64,000 nt of DNA from Maritimibacter sp. (GCA_002695005.1 NZNT01000020.1:496001-560000); one strand, 5' to 3'; shown: positions 17,060 to 29,103, counted from the first letter of the stretch. Translations and numbers: made by a program. Notes: generated by a model not told the origin, from the sequence alone.

Positions 17060-18052
17060 ATGCCCGGTGATTTCGCCTCCGACCTGACGATGCTGCTCAA
17101 CTCCCCGGTGCTCCTGCTGGTGATGATGGGGATGGCGCTGGGCCTCGTCCTGCTCGCGCTCTACACCACCGTCGCGATGCGCGACCCGGCGGCCGAGCGG
17201 ATGCGCGCCGCCTCGGCCACCTACGGGCGGGCTGCGAAACGGCGCGACCTGCTCAAGACCCCCGACCGGGTGCCGGAGGGGATGCTAAAGGCGCTCTTGC
17301 CCGAGGAACGCGCCGAACGCACCCAGATCCGTGACCAGCTGCGCCGCGCGGGCTTCGACGGGCCCAATGTGCTGCGCAACTTCTTCGTGTTGCGCCTGAT
17401 CCTCGCCACCGCCGCGCCGGTGATCGCGGTGCTGCTCGTCGCGCTCGACCGCACCCTTGGCCTGCCGCTCGTCATCGACAGCTGGGTCGGCGGGCTCGGT
17501 TTCATCGCCGCCTCCCGCATCGTTGCGATTTCCACCGCCATCGGCTTCTGGACCCCGACCCTCTGGCTCAAGCGCAAGATCAAACGCCGGCAGGGCGAGA
17601 TCGAAGCAGGCTTTCCCAACGCGCTCGACCTGCTCCAGATTTCGACCGAGGCGGGCATGGGCTTCGACGCCGCCATGACCCGCGTGGGACAGAGCCTCGA
17701 CACGGTCAGCCCCGCGATTTCCGAGGAATTCCTGCTCTGTCAGGCCGAGATCCTCGCCAGCCGCGACCGCAAACAGGCGATGGCGGACATGGCCGAACGC
17801 ATGGGGGTGGAGGAGGTCACGGCCTTCACGCAGGTCGTGGGCCAGTCGATGGATTACGGCACCTCGATCGCCCGCGCGCTCAACGCCTATGCCGCCGAAA
17901 TGCGCGAGGCGCGGGAGATGAAGGCGATGGAAAAGGCCAACCGCCTGCCGGTGCAGATGTCGGGCGTCATGTCGATCATGATGCTGCCCGCGCTCTTTCT
18001 CATCACGCTCGGGCCGACCGTTCTGCGCTATCTCTCGGTCTTCGGGGAATGA
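17060..18052 (+). CDS. tadC: Tad inner-membrane platform protein TadC
   Basis: The 330-residue protein is also of the type II secretion F family and pairs with TadB. It has an N-terminal membrane helix (VLLLVMMGMALGLVLLALYT), central membrane helices around 110-180, the F domain with FPNALDLLQISTEAGMGFDA and FTQVVGQSMDYGTSIARALN, and a C-terminal membrane helix (SIMMLPALFLITLGPTVLRY). It is the last gene of the locus, ending seven bases from a convergent aminotransferase gene. Tad loci often continue with tadD lipoproteins here; none is present. Confidence 0.9.
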   Translation: MPGDFASDLTMLLNSPVLLLVMMGMALGLVLLALYTTVAMRDPAAERMRAASATYGRAAKRRDLLKTPDRVPEGMLKALLPEERAERTQIRDQLRRAGFDGPNVLRNFFVLRLILATAAPVIAVLLVALDRTLGLPLVIDSWVGGLGFIAASRIVAISTAIGFWTPTLWLKRKIKRRQGEIEAGFPNALDLLQISTEAGMGFDAAMTRVGQSLDTVSPAISEEFLLCQAEILASRDRKQAMADMAERMGVEEVTAFTQVVGQSMDYGTSIARALNAYAAEMREAREMKAMEKANRLPVQMSGVMSIMMLPALFLITLGPTVLRYLSVFGE

Positions 18053-18059
18053 GCGCGGC

Positions 18060-19193
18060 TCAGGCCGTCATGCGGCGGGCGAGCAGGCGCACGGCGAACA
18101 GCGGCAGACGCGCCATCGGGTCGATCCGGCAACTGCGCCGCAGCCGGTCGAGCGTTTTCGGACAATCCTCCGCCGACACCGGCGCATTGCGCCCGGCCCA
18201 GGTCCAGGGGTCGAACCCAGGGTGGAAGGTGCGACCGTCAAGGATCGGGGTCCACTCGGTATAGATATGCTTGGAATTGTCGAACAGGTGATGCACGCCG
18301 CGATGGCGCGCGAAAGCACGCGCCTCCGCCTCGGTGTCGAAGGTGACGACAAGCCCCAGAACCTCGTCCGGGTCGTTATGCGGCGCGACCGAAAGACCGG
18401 CGCGCTCCAGCACATCGCGGATAATGGCGAGCCGTTTGCCGACGCGCGACAGCGACCGGCGCAACCGGCGCAGCTGCACGCGCAGGATCGCGCCCTGAAT
18501 CTCGCTGATCCGGTAATTCCCGCCCACGAACATCGGCCCGCGCGGTTCCGGCGCACCGGCCCCGCGATAGGCCCAGCCCATGTCATGCGCGTTGAAGGCA
18601 CGGGCGTGGATGTCCGGGTCGCTGGTCAGGACCGCGCCGCCTTCGCCCACCGTCATGTTCTTGTATTGGTTGAAGGAAAACGCTCCGGCCTGGCCGATCG
18701 TCCCGCAGGCGCGGCCCTTGTAGCGCACCCCGACCGCCTGACAGGAATCCTCGATCACCACGAGCCCGTGCGCCCCGGCCACGGACATGATCCGGTCCAT
18801 GTCGCAAGGGCGGTTGAGCATGTGGACCGGGATCACCGCGCGGCTGCGCGGCGTGATCTTGGCGGCAAGGTCATCGGGGTCCATCGCCAGCGTCTCGTCC
18901 ACTTCCACCAGCACCGGCACGGCGCCGACGAGGAGCGGCGCGGCGACCGTCGCCATCCATGTATAGGCCGGGACGAGCACCTCGTCCCCCGGTCCGATCC
19001 CCGCGGCCTGCAAGGCACAGACCAGCGCCGATGTGCCGCTCGTCACAGCAAGCGCATGGGTCGCGCCGGTTTCATCGCACAGCGCGCGCTCGAACCGGGC
19101 CACTTCCTGCAACGGCCCGGAATTGCGCAACAAATCGCCCGCAGCGATCACCCGGCCCACGGCCAGCCATTCTCTCAACCCAACGCGCGCCAC
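18060..19193 (-). CDS. DegT/DnrJ/EryC1/StrS-family PLP sugar aminotransferase
   Basis: The 377-residue protein is of the fold that transaminates nucleotide-linked keto-sugars. The PLP lysine is K178 in FSFNQYKNMTVGEGG, the PLP-ring Asp region is VIEDSCQAVG (D149), and the N-terminal signature LVPAYTWMATVAAPLLVGAV is intact. The call fits surface-polysaccharide sugar synthesis, but no nucleotide-sugar partner is adjacent. Start is a GTG at 19193 with GGGAG about 10 bases upstream. It is divergent from a GMC oxidoreductase gene and convergent with tadC. The sugar substrate cannot be read from sequence. Confidence 0.87.
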   Translation of the reverse strand: MARVGLREWLAVGRVIAAGDLLRNSGPLQEVARFERALCDETGATHALAVTSGTSALVCALQAAGIGPGDEVLVPAYTWMATVAAPLLVGAVPVLVEVDETLAMDPDDLAAKITPRSRAVIPVHMLNRPCDMDRIMSVAGAHGLVVIEDSCQAVGVRYKGRACGTIGQAGAFSFNQYKNMTVGEGGAVLTSDPDIHARAFNAHDMGWAYRGAGAPEPRGPMFVGGNYRISEIQGAILRVQLRRLRRSLSRVGKRLAIIRDVLERAGLSVAPHNDPDEVLGLVVTFDTEAEARAFARHRGVHHLFDNSKHIYTEWTPILDGRTFHPGFDPWTWAGRNAPVSAEDCPKTLDRLRRSCRIDPMARLPLFAVRLLARRMTA

Positions 19194-19330
19194 CTGTTCA
19201 CGGCTCCCATGTTGCCGGCCTGCACCGATCCGTCGCCCACCCGCAACGGTTCCTGTTCAGACCGCGCGAGACGTGCTTGTGTCAAACCGATATATGTACT
19301 TTTGGCCCATAATTTGTTGGCAACAAGGAA

Positions 19331-21103
19331 ATGATGACGCCGGAGTCGCTCGACACCCTGCCGGACGGCACGCAGATCACGGCGGACGTTGTGATCGTTG
19401 GCGGCGGGGCCTGTGGCCTGACGCTCGCCCGCACGCTCGGCACCCGTGGGTTCGACGTGGTCGTGCTGGAAAGCGGCGGGGTCGATCCCGACCCGGCGCA
19501 TGAGGCGCTGAACCGGGTCGAGATCGAAGACGATGACATGGGCGACGCCGCGCGGCTCTATCGCGCCGCTCATCACGGCACCCTTGCGCGCGACTGGGAC
19601 CCCGAGGCGCAGCCTTACGGCCTGCGCCTGCGCGGGCTCGGCGGCGCGACGCAGGCCTGGGCGGGCAAATCCGCGCCTTTCGATCCGGTCGACTACGCGC
19701 CGCGCGATTGGGTGCCGCTCTCGGGCTGGCCGGTGGACGCGGACACGCTCGCGCCTTTCGTCACGCGGGCCGAGGCGCTGCTATGTCTGGGGCCCGCCCA
19801 CTACGGGCCGGACCTCTGGCCGGTTCTGGGCCGCGACGCCCCGCGCAAAATGCCGGACCCGGCGGCCTTTCGGTCGATGTTCTGGCAATTCGCCCGATCG
19901 TCCCGCAACCCGTCCGAGATCATGCGCTTCGGGGCCGATTTCCTCGCCGACCCGCCACCCAACGTGCGGCTTATCGTGAACGCGACGGTCACGAAGCTCG
20001 CGCTCGCCCACAACGCCCGCACCGTCGAGCGGGTCGAGGTGGCAAGCCTCACGGGCCGCCGCGCCAGCCTGACCGCCCGCGCCGTCGTCCTCGCCGCCTC
20101 CGCGATCGAGAACCCGCGCCTCCTGCTCCAGTCGAACGACGTGGCGCCCGCCGGGGTCGGCAACGACCACGATCAGGTCGGCCGGCACCTGATGGACCAT
20201 CCGACCGCCCCGGTGGCCCGGTTCGACGCCCGCGCGGCGGGGCAGATGGCGGCCCGGTTCGGCTTTTTCAGCCATCGCGCGGGCGGCATGGCGCATCTCT
20301 ACCAGCACGGCCTCGCGCTGACCGAGGACCATCAGCGGCGCGAGAAGCTCCTCAACGGCGCGATCTTCATGACCGAGGAACGCGCGCCCGACGATCCCTT
20401 TGCGGCGATCTCCCGCCTTCTCAAGGGGCGCAGCAGGTCGGTCTCGGCGGATCTCGTCACTGCGGCCAAAAGCCCGCTGCGCATCGCGCAGGGCTCGGCG
20501 GTCAAACTGCTCGACAGCGGACGCCTGCCGCAGGCGATCAGCCGGCCCATCGTCGAAACGGCGATCCGCCTGTTTCCCAACACCGTCGCCACGCAGGTGC
20601 GTTATGGCCGCCTGCCGCACAAGTTCACGGGCCTGCGCGTCGAGGCGATCAGCGAACAACCCCCGGACCCGGCCAACCGCGTGACGCTGGGACCGGCCCG
20701 CGATGCGCTGGGCATGCCGGTGCCGGTCGTGCGGTGGCAGGCGGGTGAGGCCGCGCGGCGCAACCTCCTCGCCATGGGCGAACTGGTGAGCGCGTCCTTC
20801 GCCAAGGCGGGCCTTGAGGCGCCCGAGCCGGTCGATTGGGTGGCCGCGCGCGATCCGGCATCGGCGCGGGTGATCGACATGGGCCACAGCCTCGGCACGA
20901 CCCGCATGGCCGCGAGCCCCGCGCAGGGCGTTGTGGATGCGGAGTGTCAGGTGTTCGGGGTCGAAGGGCTCTTCGTCGCGGGCGGCTCCGTCCTGCCCAC
21001 CAGCGGCCACGCGAACCCGACGCTGATGATGCTCGCGCTGGCCCTGCGGTTGGGCGATCACATCGGCGACCGGCTCGCCAGCGGGCGATTGCCTGGTCCG
21101 TAG
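19331..21103 (+). CDS. GMC-family FAD-dependent oxidoreductase
   Basis: The 590-residue flavoprotein has an N-terminal FAD Rossmann motif VVIVGGGACGLTLARTLG near 20-37 and the ribityl acid VVLESGG. The C-terminal GMC signature is SGHANPTLMMLALALRLGDH, with the catalytic His-Asn pair expected there. GMC enzymes oxidise alcohols or sugars. GLGGATQAWAGKSAPF is the FAD attachment-loop region. No signal peptide is visible, so it is cytoplasmic or membrane-associated. The start (ATG ATG) follows AAGGA. Neighbours (aminotransferase, phosphohexomutase) hint at carbohydrate modification, but the substrate is unknown. Confidence 0.85.
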   Translation: MMTPESLDTLPDGTQITADVVIVGGGACGLTLARTLGTRGFDVVVLESGGVDPDPAHEALNRVEIEDDDMGDAARLYRAAHHGTLARDWDPEAQPYGLRLRGLGGATQAWAGKSAPFDPVDYAPRDWVPLSGWPVDADTLAPFVTRAEALLCLGPAHYGPDLWPVLGRDAPRKMPDPAAFRSMFWQFARSSRNPSEIMRFGADFLADPPPNVRLIVNATVTKLALAHNARTVERVEVASLTGRRASLTARAVVLAASAIENPRLLLQSNDVAPAGVGNDHDQVGRHLMDHPTAPVARFDARAAGQMAARFGFFSHRAGGMAHLYQHGLALTEDHQRREKLLNGAIFMTEERAPDDPFAAISRLLKGRSRSVSADLVTAAKSPLRIAQGSAVKLLDSGRLPQAISRPIVETAIRLFPNTVATQVRYGRLPHKFTGLRVEAISEQPPDPANRVTLGPARDALGMPVPVVRWQAGEAARRNLLAMGELVSASFAKAGLEAPEPVDWVAARDPASARVIDMGHSLGTTRMAASPAQGVVDAECQVFGVEGLFVAGGSVLPTSGHANPTLMMLALALRLGDHIGDRLASGRLPGP

Positions 21104-21107
21104 CCTG

Positions 21108-22496
21108 TCAGCCGAGCGCGCCGCGCAGGGCCGCGAGGTGGCGCTCCAGCAACGCCTGCGCGCGCTCGGGGCTGTCGGCCTCGGTGTAGCACCGGAACTC
21201 GGGCGCGTTGCCCGAGGGCCGCAGATGCACGACCTCGCCGCCCGCGAAGGTGACGCGCAGCCCGTCGGTCGTGTCCATCGCGGTCTCGTCGCTGCCCGTG
21301 TCGAAGAACGCAGCGCGGCGGGCCGGATCCTCCGTCATCGCCTCGATGAACGCGCCCGAGGCCGCGCTCTCGATCCCCGTCAGCCGGTCCGCCGCCGTGA
21401 AGCGGGCGGGCAGGGTGGCGACCAGCTCTGACAGGGACGTGCCCTCCGCCACCGCGCGCGCCAGCGGCGCCACGATGGGAAGGACGCTGTCGCGCGTCAT
21501 CAGCGGGGGCAGGGGGCCGGCCGGTCCCGCCGCCTCGAAGCCCAGCAGGAACCCGCCGTTCGCCTCGTATCCCACGACCTGCGCCGCCGGATCGGCCGCG
21601 CGCACCGCCTCCATTCCCGCGATCACGAAGGGGGAGCCGATGCGGGTGAGGTCCACGCGCCCGAACCCCATCCGGCTCACGGCGGTGTTCGACGAGACCG
21701 GCGTCACGATCACCTGCGCCCCCAGCATCTCCGCCGTCAGCGGGCCCAACACATCACCCGGCACGATCCGCCCCGTGTCGTCCGTCACCATCGGGCGGTC
21801 GGCATCCCCATCGGTCGATATGAGCGCCGACAACCCGTGTTCGGCGCACCAGCCCGCGAACATCTCGCGCGTGTCGGCGTCCACCGCCTCGGTATCGACC
21901 GGAACGAAGCTGTCCGACCGGGCGAGCGGCACCGCCTCGCCCCCCAGAGCGGTCACGAGCCGGGTCAGGATGTCGCGTGCCACCGAGGAATGTTCATAGA
22001 CCCCGACCCGCAGACCCGCGAGCGCGGCCGGCCCGAAGGCTTTGACATAGCGCGCCGCATACAGGTCCGGCAGGTCGAGCCGGGGCTCCTCGGCGGCGTC
22101 GAGCCCCTTGGCCTCGCGCCCGAGCGCCGCCGTGATGCGACCCTCGTCGCCCTTGGTGATCTCGCCCGTGGGAACGTAGAACTTGAGCCCGTTTCGATCC
22201 GCCGGAATGTGGCTCCCGGTGACCATGATCGCCGCCGTCTCCCCCGCCATTGCGGCCAGTGCCAGCGCGGGTGTCGGAACTTCGCCCACCGGCACCACGT
22301 TCACGCCCTCGCCCTTGGCGGCCCCGGCCACGGCGTCGGCGATGCGCGGAGAACTGTCGCGCAGGTCCCAGCCAAGATGGATCGTGCCGTTATGCGGGCA
22401 GGCGGCGAGGAAGGCGCGGGTGTAGTCCGCCACCAGCGCGTCGGTCAGCTCCGTCACCAACCCACGCAAACCGCTCGTTCCGAATTTCGGTGCCAT
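21108..22496 (-). CDS. Phosphohexomutase (phosphomannomutase/phosphoglucomutase type)
   Basis: It interconverts hexose 1- and 6-phosphates in the cytoplasm. The 462-residue protein has all four alpha-D-phosphohexomutase motifs: phosphoserine S95 in MVTGSHIPADRNGLKFY, the metal loop STDGDADRPMV, the sugar-specificity loop GYEANGGFLLG, and the phosphate-binding loop LRPSGNAPEFRCYTE. The specificity loop GYEANGG is compatible with mannose or glucose substrates, so I give no symbol. ATG at 22496. It converges with the GMC gene (four bases between stops) and follows oxyR in the same direction after 54 bases. Confidence 0.9.
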   Translation of the reverse strand: MAPKFGTSGLRGLVTELTDALVADYTRAFLAACPHNGTIHLGWDLRDSSPRIADAVAGAAKGEGVNVVPVGEVPTPALALAAMAGETAAIMVTGSHIPADRNGLKFYVPTGEITKGDEGRITAALGREAKGLDAAEEPRLDLPDLYAARYVKAFGPAALAGLRVGVYEHSSVARDILTRLVTALGGEAVPLARSDSFVPVDTEAVDADTREMFAGWCAEHGLSALISTDGDADRPMVTDDTGRIVPGDVLGPLTAEMLGAQVIVTPVSSNTAVSRMGFGRVDLTRIGSPFVIAGMEAVRAADPAAQVVGYEANGGFLLGFEAAGPAGPLPPLMTRDSVLPIVAPLARAVAEGTSLSELVATLPARFTAADRLTGIESAASGAFIEAMTEDPARRAAFFDTGSDETAMDTTDGLRVTFAGGEVVHLRPSGNAPEFRCYTEADSPERAQALLERHLAALRGALG

Positions 22497-22550
22497 GTCC
22501 TGCCTCGCCTCAGTGGATCGCGCCCTTTGTCCGGTGCGACCCCCGCAGGG

Positions 22551-23459
22551 TCAAGCCGCCTTCTCGCGCACCGCCCGCGCCGCGTCTTGCACGATGGCCG
22601 AAATCTCGCGCAACTGGCCCGCCAGCGGGCTCGACTTACGCCAGATCATCCCGACGGTCCGCTTCGGCTGCGGCTCGGGAAACCGGTCGAGCGACACGTC
22701 CGTCGCCCGCGTCTCCACCCCCACCGCCATCTCGGGTATCAGTGTCACGCCGATGCCGGAGCCCACCATCTGAACCAGCGTCGACAGGCTGCTCCCGTCC
22801 AGCGTCTCGCGCGGCAGCGCCGAGCGCAGGTTGCAAAACGACAGCGCCTGATCGCGGAAACAGTGCCCCTCTTCGAGCAGCAGGAGCCGCATCTCGCGCA
22901 GCCCGTCGCTGTCGGGCACCGGGCGGCCCGCATCCGCCGCCGGGCGCACCAGCACGAAATCCTCGTCGAAAAGCGCCACCTCGGTCAGCGTCGGCTCCGA
23001 CACCGGCAGCGCCACGATGGCCGTATCCAGCCGCCCCTCCTGCAACTCCGTCACCAGCTTGGAAGTCAGCGTTTCGCGCACATGGATGTCGAGCCCCGCA
23101 TGTTCATGCGAGAGCCGCCCGATGATGGCGGGCAGGAGATAGGGCGCGATGGTCGGGATCACGCCGATCCTGAGCCGCCCGACAAGCTGCCCCTGCGAGG
23201 CGCGGGCGAGGTCGGCCAACTCGTCCACCGACCGCAGGATATCGCGCGCCTGCCGCACGAAATCCTCGCCGAACGCCGTGAGCCGCACCTGCCGCGCCCC
23301 GCGTTCGACCAGTGGCGTCCCCAGTTCCTCCTCCAGTTCCTTGACCCGCATCGAGATCGCGGGCTGCGAGATCGCACAGGCCTCCGCTGCGCGGCCGAAA
23401 TGGCCGTGCCGGGCGAGCGCATCGAAGTAGCGCAGCTGTTTCAGGGTGATATTCGTCAT
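22551..23459 (-). CDS. oxyR: Hydrogen peroxide-sensing LysR-type regulator OxyR
   Basis: The 302-residue LysR protein has an N-terminal helix-turn-helix (LKQLRYFDALARHGHFGRAA, then EACAISQPAISMRVKELEE). The sensor domain carries C200 and C209 in LLEEGHCFRDQALSFCNL, matching in context and spacing the redox pair Cys199/Cys208 of E. coli OxyR, so a peroxide-driven disulfide switch is expected. It is divergent from katG across a 182-base region, the standard arrangement in which OxyR controls katG and itself. Confidence 0.95.
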   Translation of the reverse strand: MTNITLKQLRYFDALARHGHFGRAAEACAISQPAISMRVKELEEELGTPLVERGARQVRLTAFGEDFVRQARDILRSVDELADLARASQGQLVGRLRIGVIPTIAPYLLPAIIGRLSHEHAGLDIHVRETLTSKLVTELQEGRLDTAIVALPVSEPTLTEVALFDEDFVLVRPAADAGRPVPDSDGLREMRLLLLEEGHCFRDQALSFCNLRSALPRETLDGSSLSTLVQMVGSGIGVTLIPEMAVGVETRATDVSLDRFPEPQPKRTVGMIWRKSSPLAGQLREISAIVQDAARAVREKAA

Positions 23460-23461
23460 AA

Positions 23462-25834
<2,373 letters not shown>

Positions 25835-25858
25835 TCCTCACCGGACCGACAGCACAGG

Positions 25859-25884
25859 CGGCGGCCCTCCGGGGCCGCCGTTTT
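25859..25884 (+). terminator. Intrinsic terminator after katG
   Basis: A 9-bp perfect stem, CGGCGGCCC at 25859-25867 and GGGCCGCCG at 25872-25880 with loop TCCG, is followed directly by TTTT. It lies 24 bases after the katG stop and is the clearest rho-independent terminator in the window. Confidence 0.85.
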
Positions 25885-25934
25885 GCGTGGGGCAGGGGCC
25901 TTGCACACAGACCCCACCGGGCTAGTCTGCCGCC

Positions 25935-26384
25935 ATGACCAAGCGCATCCTTTTCGTCTGTCTCGGAAACATCTGCCGCTCCCCCACCGCCGAAGGCGTG
26001 ACGCGCCACATGGCGCAGGCGGCAGGGATGGAGCTTGCCCTCGACAGCGCCGGCACCTCAGGCTGGCATGTGGGCGATCCGCCCTATGATGCGATGCAGG
26101 CGGCGGCACGGGCGCGGGACTACGACCTCTCGCGCCAACGCGCGCGGCAATTCGACCGGGCGGATTTCGACACCTTCGACCTTATCCTCGCGATGGACCG
26201 CGAAAACCTGCGCGAGGTTGAGGCGATGCGCCCGCCGGGCAACGACACGCCCGCGCGCCTGTTCACGGACTACGCGCCCGACACCGGCATGGACCACGTC
26301 CCGGACCCTTACTACACCCGCGATTTCGACGAGACGCTCGACCTCGTGGAAGCCTGCGCCAAGGGTCTGCTTGCGGAAACCTAA
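25935..26384 (+). CDS. Low-molecular-weight protein tyrosine phosphatase
   Basis: The 149-residue cytoplasmic phosphatase has its P-loop C9-x5-R15 in VCLGNICRSPTAEG at the very N-terminus, and the general acid D124 in VPDPYYTRD. Length and motif order match the LMW-PTP family. Homologues act on protein tyrosine phosphate, and some (Wzb type) control exopolysaccharide export through a tyrosine kinase; no such kinase is in the window, so the partner is unknown. Its stop overlaps the end of a convergent small gene by four bases. Confidence 0.92.
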   Translation: MTKRILFVCLGNICRSPTAEGVTRHMAQAAGMELALDSAGTSGWHVGDPPYDAMQAAARARDYDLSRQRARQFDRADFDTFDLILAMDRENLREVEAMRPPGNDTPARLFTDYAPDTGMDHVPDPYYTRDFDETLDLVEACAKGLLAET

Positions 26385-26689
26385 CCGCAGGCTTTGGCCG
26401 CGATGTCCCCGTAATCCTTCCACTTGAGCCAGAAGGCCCAATCGTTGTCGTTCCCGCTCTGCCGGGTTTCCTGGCTCTTGTGCGGGTCTGCGAAAAAGGC
26501 CGCGCCCTTGCGCTGTTCATGCGGGGCCAGGATCTGATCGGCCACGCCCTGGATGCAGTTGCACAGCGCGGCCGTTGCGGCAGAGCGGTCTGACTTCATA
26601 CAGGCGCCTTCGATGATCCCCGCGCCCTGCGCGGGTCCGGCCAAAGGCAGGGTGACGGCGACGGCGGCGCCGAGAAAGATCTGTTTCAT
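26381..26689 (-). CDS. Small exported Cys-containing protein of unknown function
   Basis: The 102-residue protein starts at the ATG at 26689, preceded by AGGGA at 9-base spacing. It has a signal peptide (MKQIFLGAAVAVTLPLAGPA) and a mature domain with paired Cys (EGACMKSDRSAATAALCNCI), then a conserved-looking tail FFADPHKSQETRQ. I recall close relatives in many Rhodobacteraceae that carry the name 'arginine transporter'; nothing here supports transport, as there is no membrane domain after the signal. It is probably a soluble periplasmic protein with disulfides. Confidence 0.75.
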   Translation of the reverse strand: MKQIFLGAAVAVTLPLAGPAQGAGIIEGACMKSDRSAATAALCNCIQGVADQILAPHEQRKGAAFFADPHKSQETRQSGNDNDWAFWLKWKDYGDIAAKACG

Positions 26690-26774
26690 GTGTCGATCCC
26701 TGACTGTCGAAACGAACATGTCCAATGGGCACGGAATGTAGCACGGTTGCGGACGCCGGAAAACCGGCAGACTG

Positions 26775-27722
26775 TCACAGGGGCGTCAGGACCGCGCTCT
26801 TGGCCAGCGCCTCCACGTCCTCGCGGCGGCACAGCGCGGTGGCATCCGTCATCACGGCGGCGGAGGCGGCGGCGCAACCCTGCACCAGCGCAGCCTCGGG
26901 CGCGGCACCCCGCGACAGGGCCAGCGTGAAGGCCCCCACAAAGCTGTCGCCCGCGCCGACCTTTGATTTCACCGGCACGTCGATCGTGTTGCAGTGCCAG
27001 CGCCCCGCGCGGGTGGCCAGAACCGAGCCGCCCGGACCAAGCGCGAGCACGACGATCGCCGCCACCCCGTCCGCCACCAGCGACTGCGCGAAAGCCGCCA
27101 CGTCCGCCTGGCTGTCGAGGCTGCGCCCCGCCAGCTCCGCGCTTTCCGCCCCGTCGAGCCGCAGGACATCATGCCCCGCGCGCCCGGCCGTGAGAAGCGC
27201 GCGCAGGGGCGGGCCTGAGGTGTCCAGCACCAGCCGCGCGCCGCGTGCAACCACCGCGGCGGCCAGCTCGGCGGGAAAGTCGTCCGCCACCCCCGGCGGC
27301 TGGCTGCCTGACAAAACGACCAGCCCGTCCGCGGGCGCGGCCTCGGCAATGGCCGCCAGAACCTCCCGCGCGATCTCGTCGCTCCAGAGCGGGCCGGGCA
27401 TGACGAAGCGGTATTGTTTGCCGTCCGAGGCGTCCGTCACCGCCAGCGACTGCCGCGTGTCGCCGGGAATGTCGAAGACGAGCGGGACGAGAGGTTCCTG
27501 TTCCAGCAGGTCACGAAACTGCGCCCCGGTATGCCCCGCCAGCGTGACGAAGGCGGTCGCCCGGCCGCCCAGCTCGCCGATGGCCCGCGCCACGTTCACC
27601 CCGCCGCCGCCGGTGTCCAGCGAGGGCACGGCGCAGCGCAACTTGTCGCCCGCGCGCAGGTGATCGACCGAGGTTGAGACGTCGAGCGCCGGGTTCAGCG
27701 TGACGGTGAGAATGCCTGTCAT
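26775..27722 (-). CDS. PfkB-family hexose-phosphate kinase (6-phosphofructokinase 2 or 1-phosphofructokinase)
   Basis: The 315-residue ribokinase-fold kinase has N-terminal [20 protein letters not shown], the substrate lid motif [16 protein letters not shown] and the anion-hole/catalytic motif [18 protein letters not shown], whose Asp is the catalytic base. KLRC before the lid resembles E. coli PfkB (phosphofructokinase 2). The 1-phosphofructokinase FruK shares the same layout, and there is no fructose PTS gene nearby, so PfkB-like is slightly favoured. It stands alone, divergent from the phosphodiesterase gene. Confidence 0.87.
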   Translation of the reverse strand: MTGILTVTLNPALDVSTSVDHLRAGDKLRCAVPSLDTGGGGVNVARAIGELGGRATAFVTLAGHTGAQFRDLLEQEPLVPLVFDIPGDTRQSLAVTDASDGKQYRFVMPGPLWSDEIAREVLAAIAEAAPADGLVVLSGSQPPGVADDFPAELAAAVVARGARLVLDTSGPPLRALLTAGRAGHDVLRLDGAESAELAGRSLDSQADVAAFAQSLVADGVAAIVVLALGPGGSVLATRAGRWHCNTIDVPVKSKVGAGDSFVGAFTLALSRGAAPEAALVQGCAAASAAVMTDATALCRREDVEALAKSAVLTPL

Positions 27723-27837
27723 GGCCCGACGCTACCCGCCGTCCGCAAGGGTGTCACCAAGGTTTCGCGCAATCGTCACGGGCGCGTTTCAAACCTGTCC
27801 ATCCTGTCGCCATCGGACATGCAACAGGAGACATCCC

Positions 27838-29043
27838 ATGACCCGCACGATTCCGCTGGCCCTTACGGCCACGCTTCTCGCCACCGCCGCCGTCGCGGCC
27901 CCCGTGGAGCTGGGCCCGCGCCCCTTCTACCTCATCGACCGGATGGAAGACGGCGCGCTCAAGGACAAGCTCATGGCCTGTCAGGACATGGACATGACGG
28001 CACAGAAATTCTCGATCGGCCACCGTGGCGCGCCGCTCATGTTTCCCGAACACACCGTCGAATCGAACCGCGCCGCCGCGCGGATGGGCGCGGGTATCCT
28101 CGAATGCGACGTGACCTTCACGGCCGACAAGGAGTTGGTCTGCCGCCACGCCCAGAACGACCTGCACACGACGACCGACATCCTCGCCTCCGACCTTGCC
28201 GGGACCTGCACCACGCCCTTCGCGGGCGCTTCGGGCGACACGCCGGCCACCGCCGAATGCCGCACCTCGGACGTGACGCTGGCCGAGTTCCGCACGCTGA
28301 CCGGCAAGATGGACGCGGCCAACGCGATGGGCGAAACGGTCGAGGCCTATATGGACGGCACCGCCGGTTGGCGCACCGATCTCTATTCGGCGATGGGCGG
28401 CACGCTGATGACCCACGCCGAGTCGATCGCGCTGTTCGACGAGCTTGGCGCCGACTTCACTCCCGAGCTGAAATCGCCCGCGGTCGAGATGCCGTTCGAC
28501 GGGTTCAGCCAGGCCGACTATGCCCAGAAGATGATCGACGAATACAAGGACGCAGGCATCGCGCCGAACCGCGTCTGGCCGCAGTCCTTCAACCTCGAAG
28601 ACGTGCTTTATTGGGTCGAAAACGAGCCCGAGTTCGGTCAGCAGGCCGTGTTCCTCGTCGAATGGTCCGAAGGCTTTGACGAGCAGAACGCCGAGACGTG
28701 GAACGAGGACTTTGCCGCCCTCGTCGATCAGGGCGTCAACTACCTCGCCCCGTCGATCAACATGCTGGTCACCGTGAAAGACGGCGAAATCGCCGCGTCG
28801 GATTACGCGAAGGCTGCGAAAGAGGCGGGCCTCAACCTCATCACCTGGACACTGGAACGCTCCGGCCCGCTCACCACGGGCGGCGGCTGGTATTACCAAT
28901 CGGTGTCGCAGGAGATCGACAACGACGCCGATTACTTCACCGTGCTCGACGTGCTGGCGCAGGACGTGGGCGTGGAAGGCGTGTTCTCGGACTGGCCCGC
29001 GACCGTCACCTATTACGCCAACTGCATGGGTCAGGGCATGTAA
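27838..29043 (+). CDS. glpQ: Periplasmic glycerophosphodiester phosphodiesterase
   Basis: It hydrolyses glycerophosphodiesters to glycerol 3-phosphate and an alcohol. The 401-residue protein has a signal peptide ([20 protein letters not shown]), the catalytic HR pair H62-R63 in [14 protein letters not shown], metal ligands E89/D91 in ILECDVTFT, and a second His H104 in [11 protein letters not shown]. Length and signal peptide fit the GlpQ-type periplasmic enzymes rather than cytoplasmic UgpQ. The ATG at 27838 follows ACAGGAG. No glpT transporter is next to it. Two GC-rich hairpins follow the stop. Confidence 0.9.
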   Translation: MTRTIPLALTATLLATAAVAAPVELGPRPFYLIDRMEDGALKDKLMACQDMDMTAQKFSIGHRGAPLMFPEHTVESNRAAARMGAGILECDVTFTADKELVCRHAQNDLHTTTDILASDLAGTCTTPFAGASGDTPATAECRTSDVTLAEFRTLTGKMDAANAMGETVEAYMDGTAGWRTDLYSAMGGTLMTHAESIALFDELGADFTPELKSPAVEMPFDGFSQADYAQKMIDEYKDAGIAPNRVWPQSFNLEDVLYWVENEPEFGQQAVFLVEWSEGFDEQNAETWNEDFAALVDQGVNYLAPSINMLVTVKDGEIAASDYAKAAKEAGLNLITWTLERSGPLTTGGGWYYQSVSQEIDNDADYFTVLDVLAQDVGVEGVFSDWPATVTYYANCMGQGM

Positions 29044-29054
29044 GAGGTTTCGTC

Positions 29055-29103
29055 GCGGGCTTGCGCCCGCGCCGACCCGTGCGAGGGGGCTCTGCCCCCT
29101 CGC
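29055..29103. repeat. Double hairpin, likely repetitive extragenic element and terminator
   Basis: Two perfect inverted repeats follow the phosphodiesterase stop: GCGGGC-TTGC-GCCCGC (29055-29070) and the 10-bp stem GCGAGGGGGC-TCT-GCCCCCTCGC (29081-29103). They are followed by CTCCCCCGAGGTATTTCGG. I recall similar 'GGGGCTCTGCCCC...CCCGAGGTATTT' strings as dispersed intergenic repeats in Rhodobacteraceae. No second copy occurs in this window. Confidence 0.55.
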
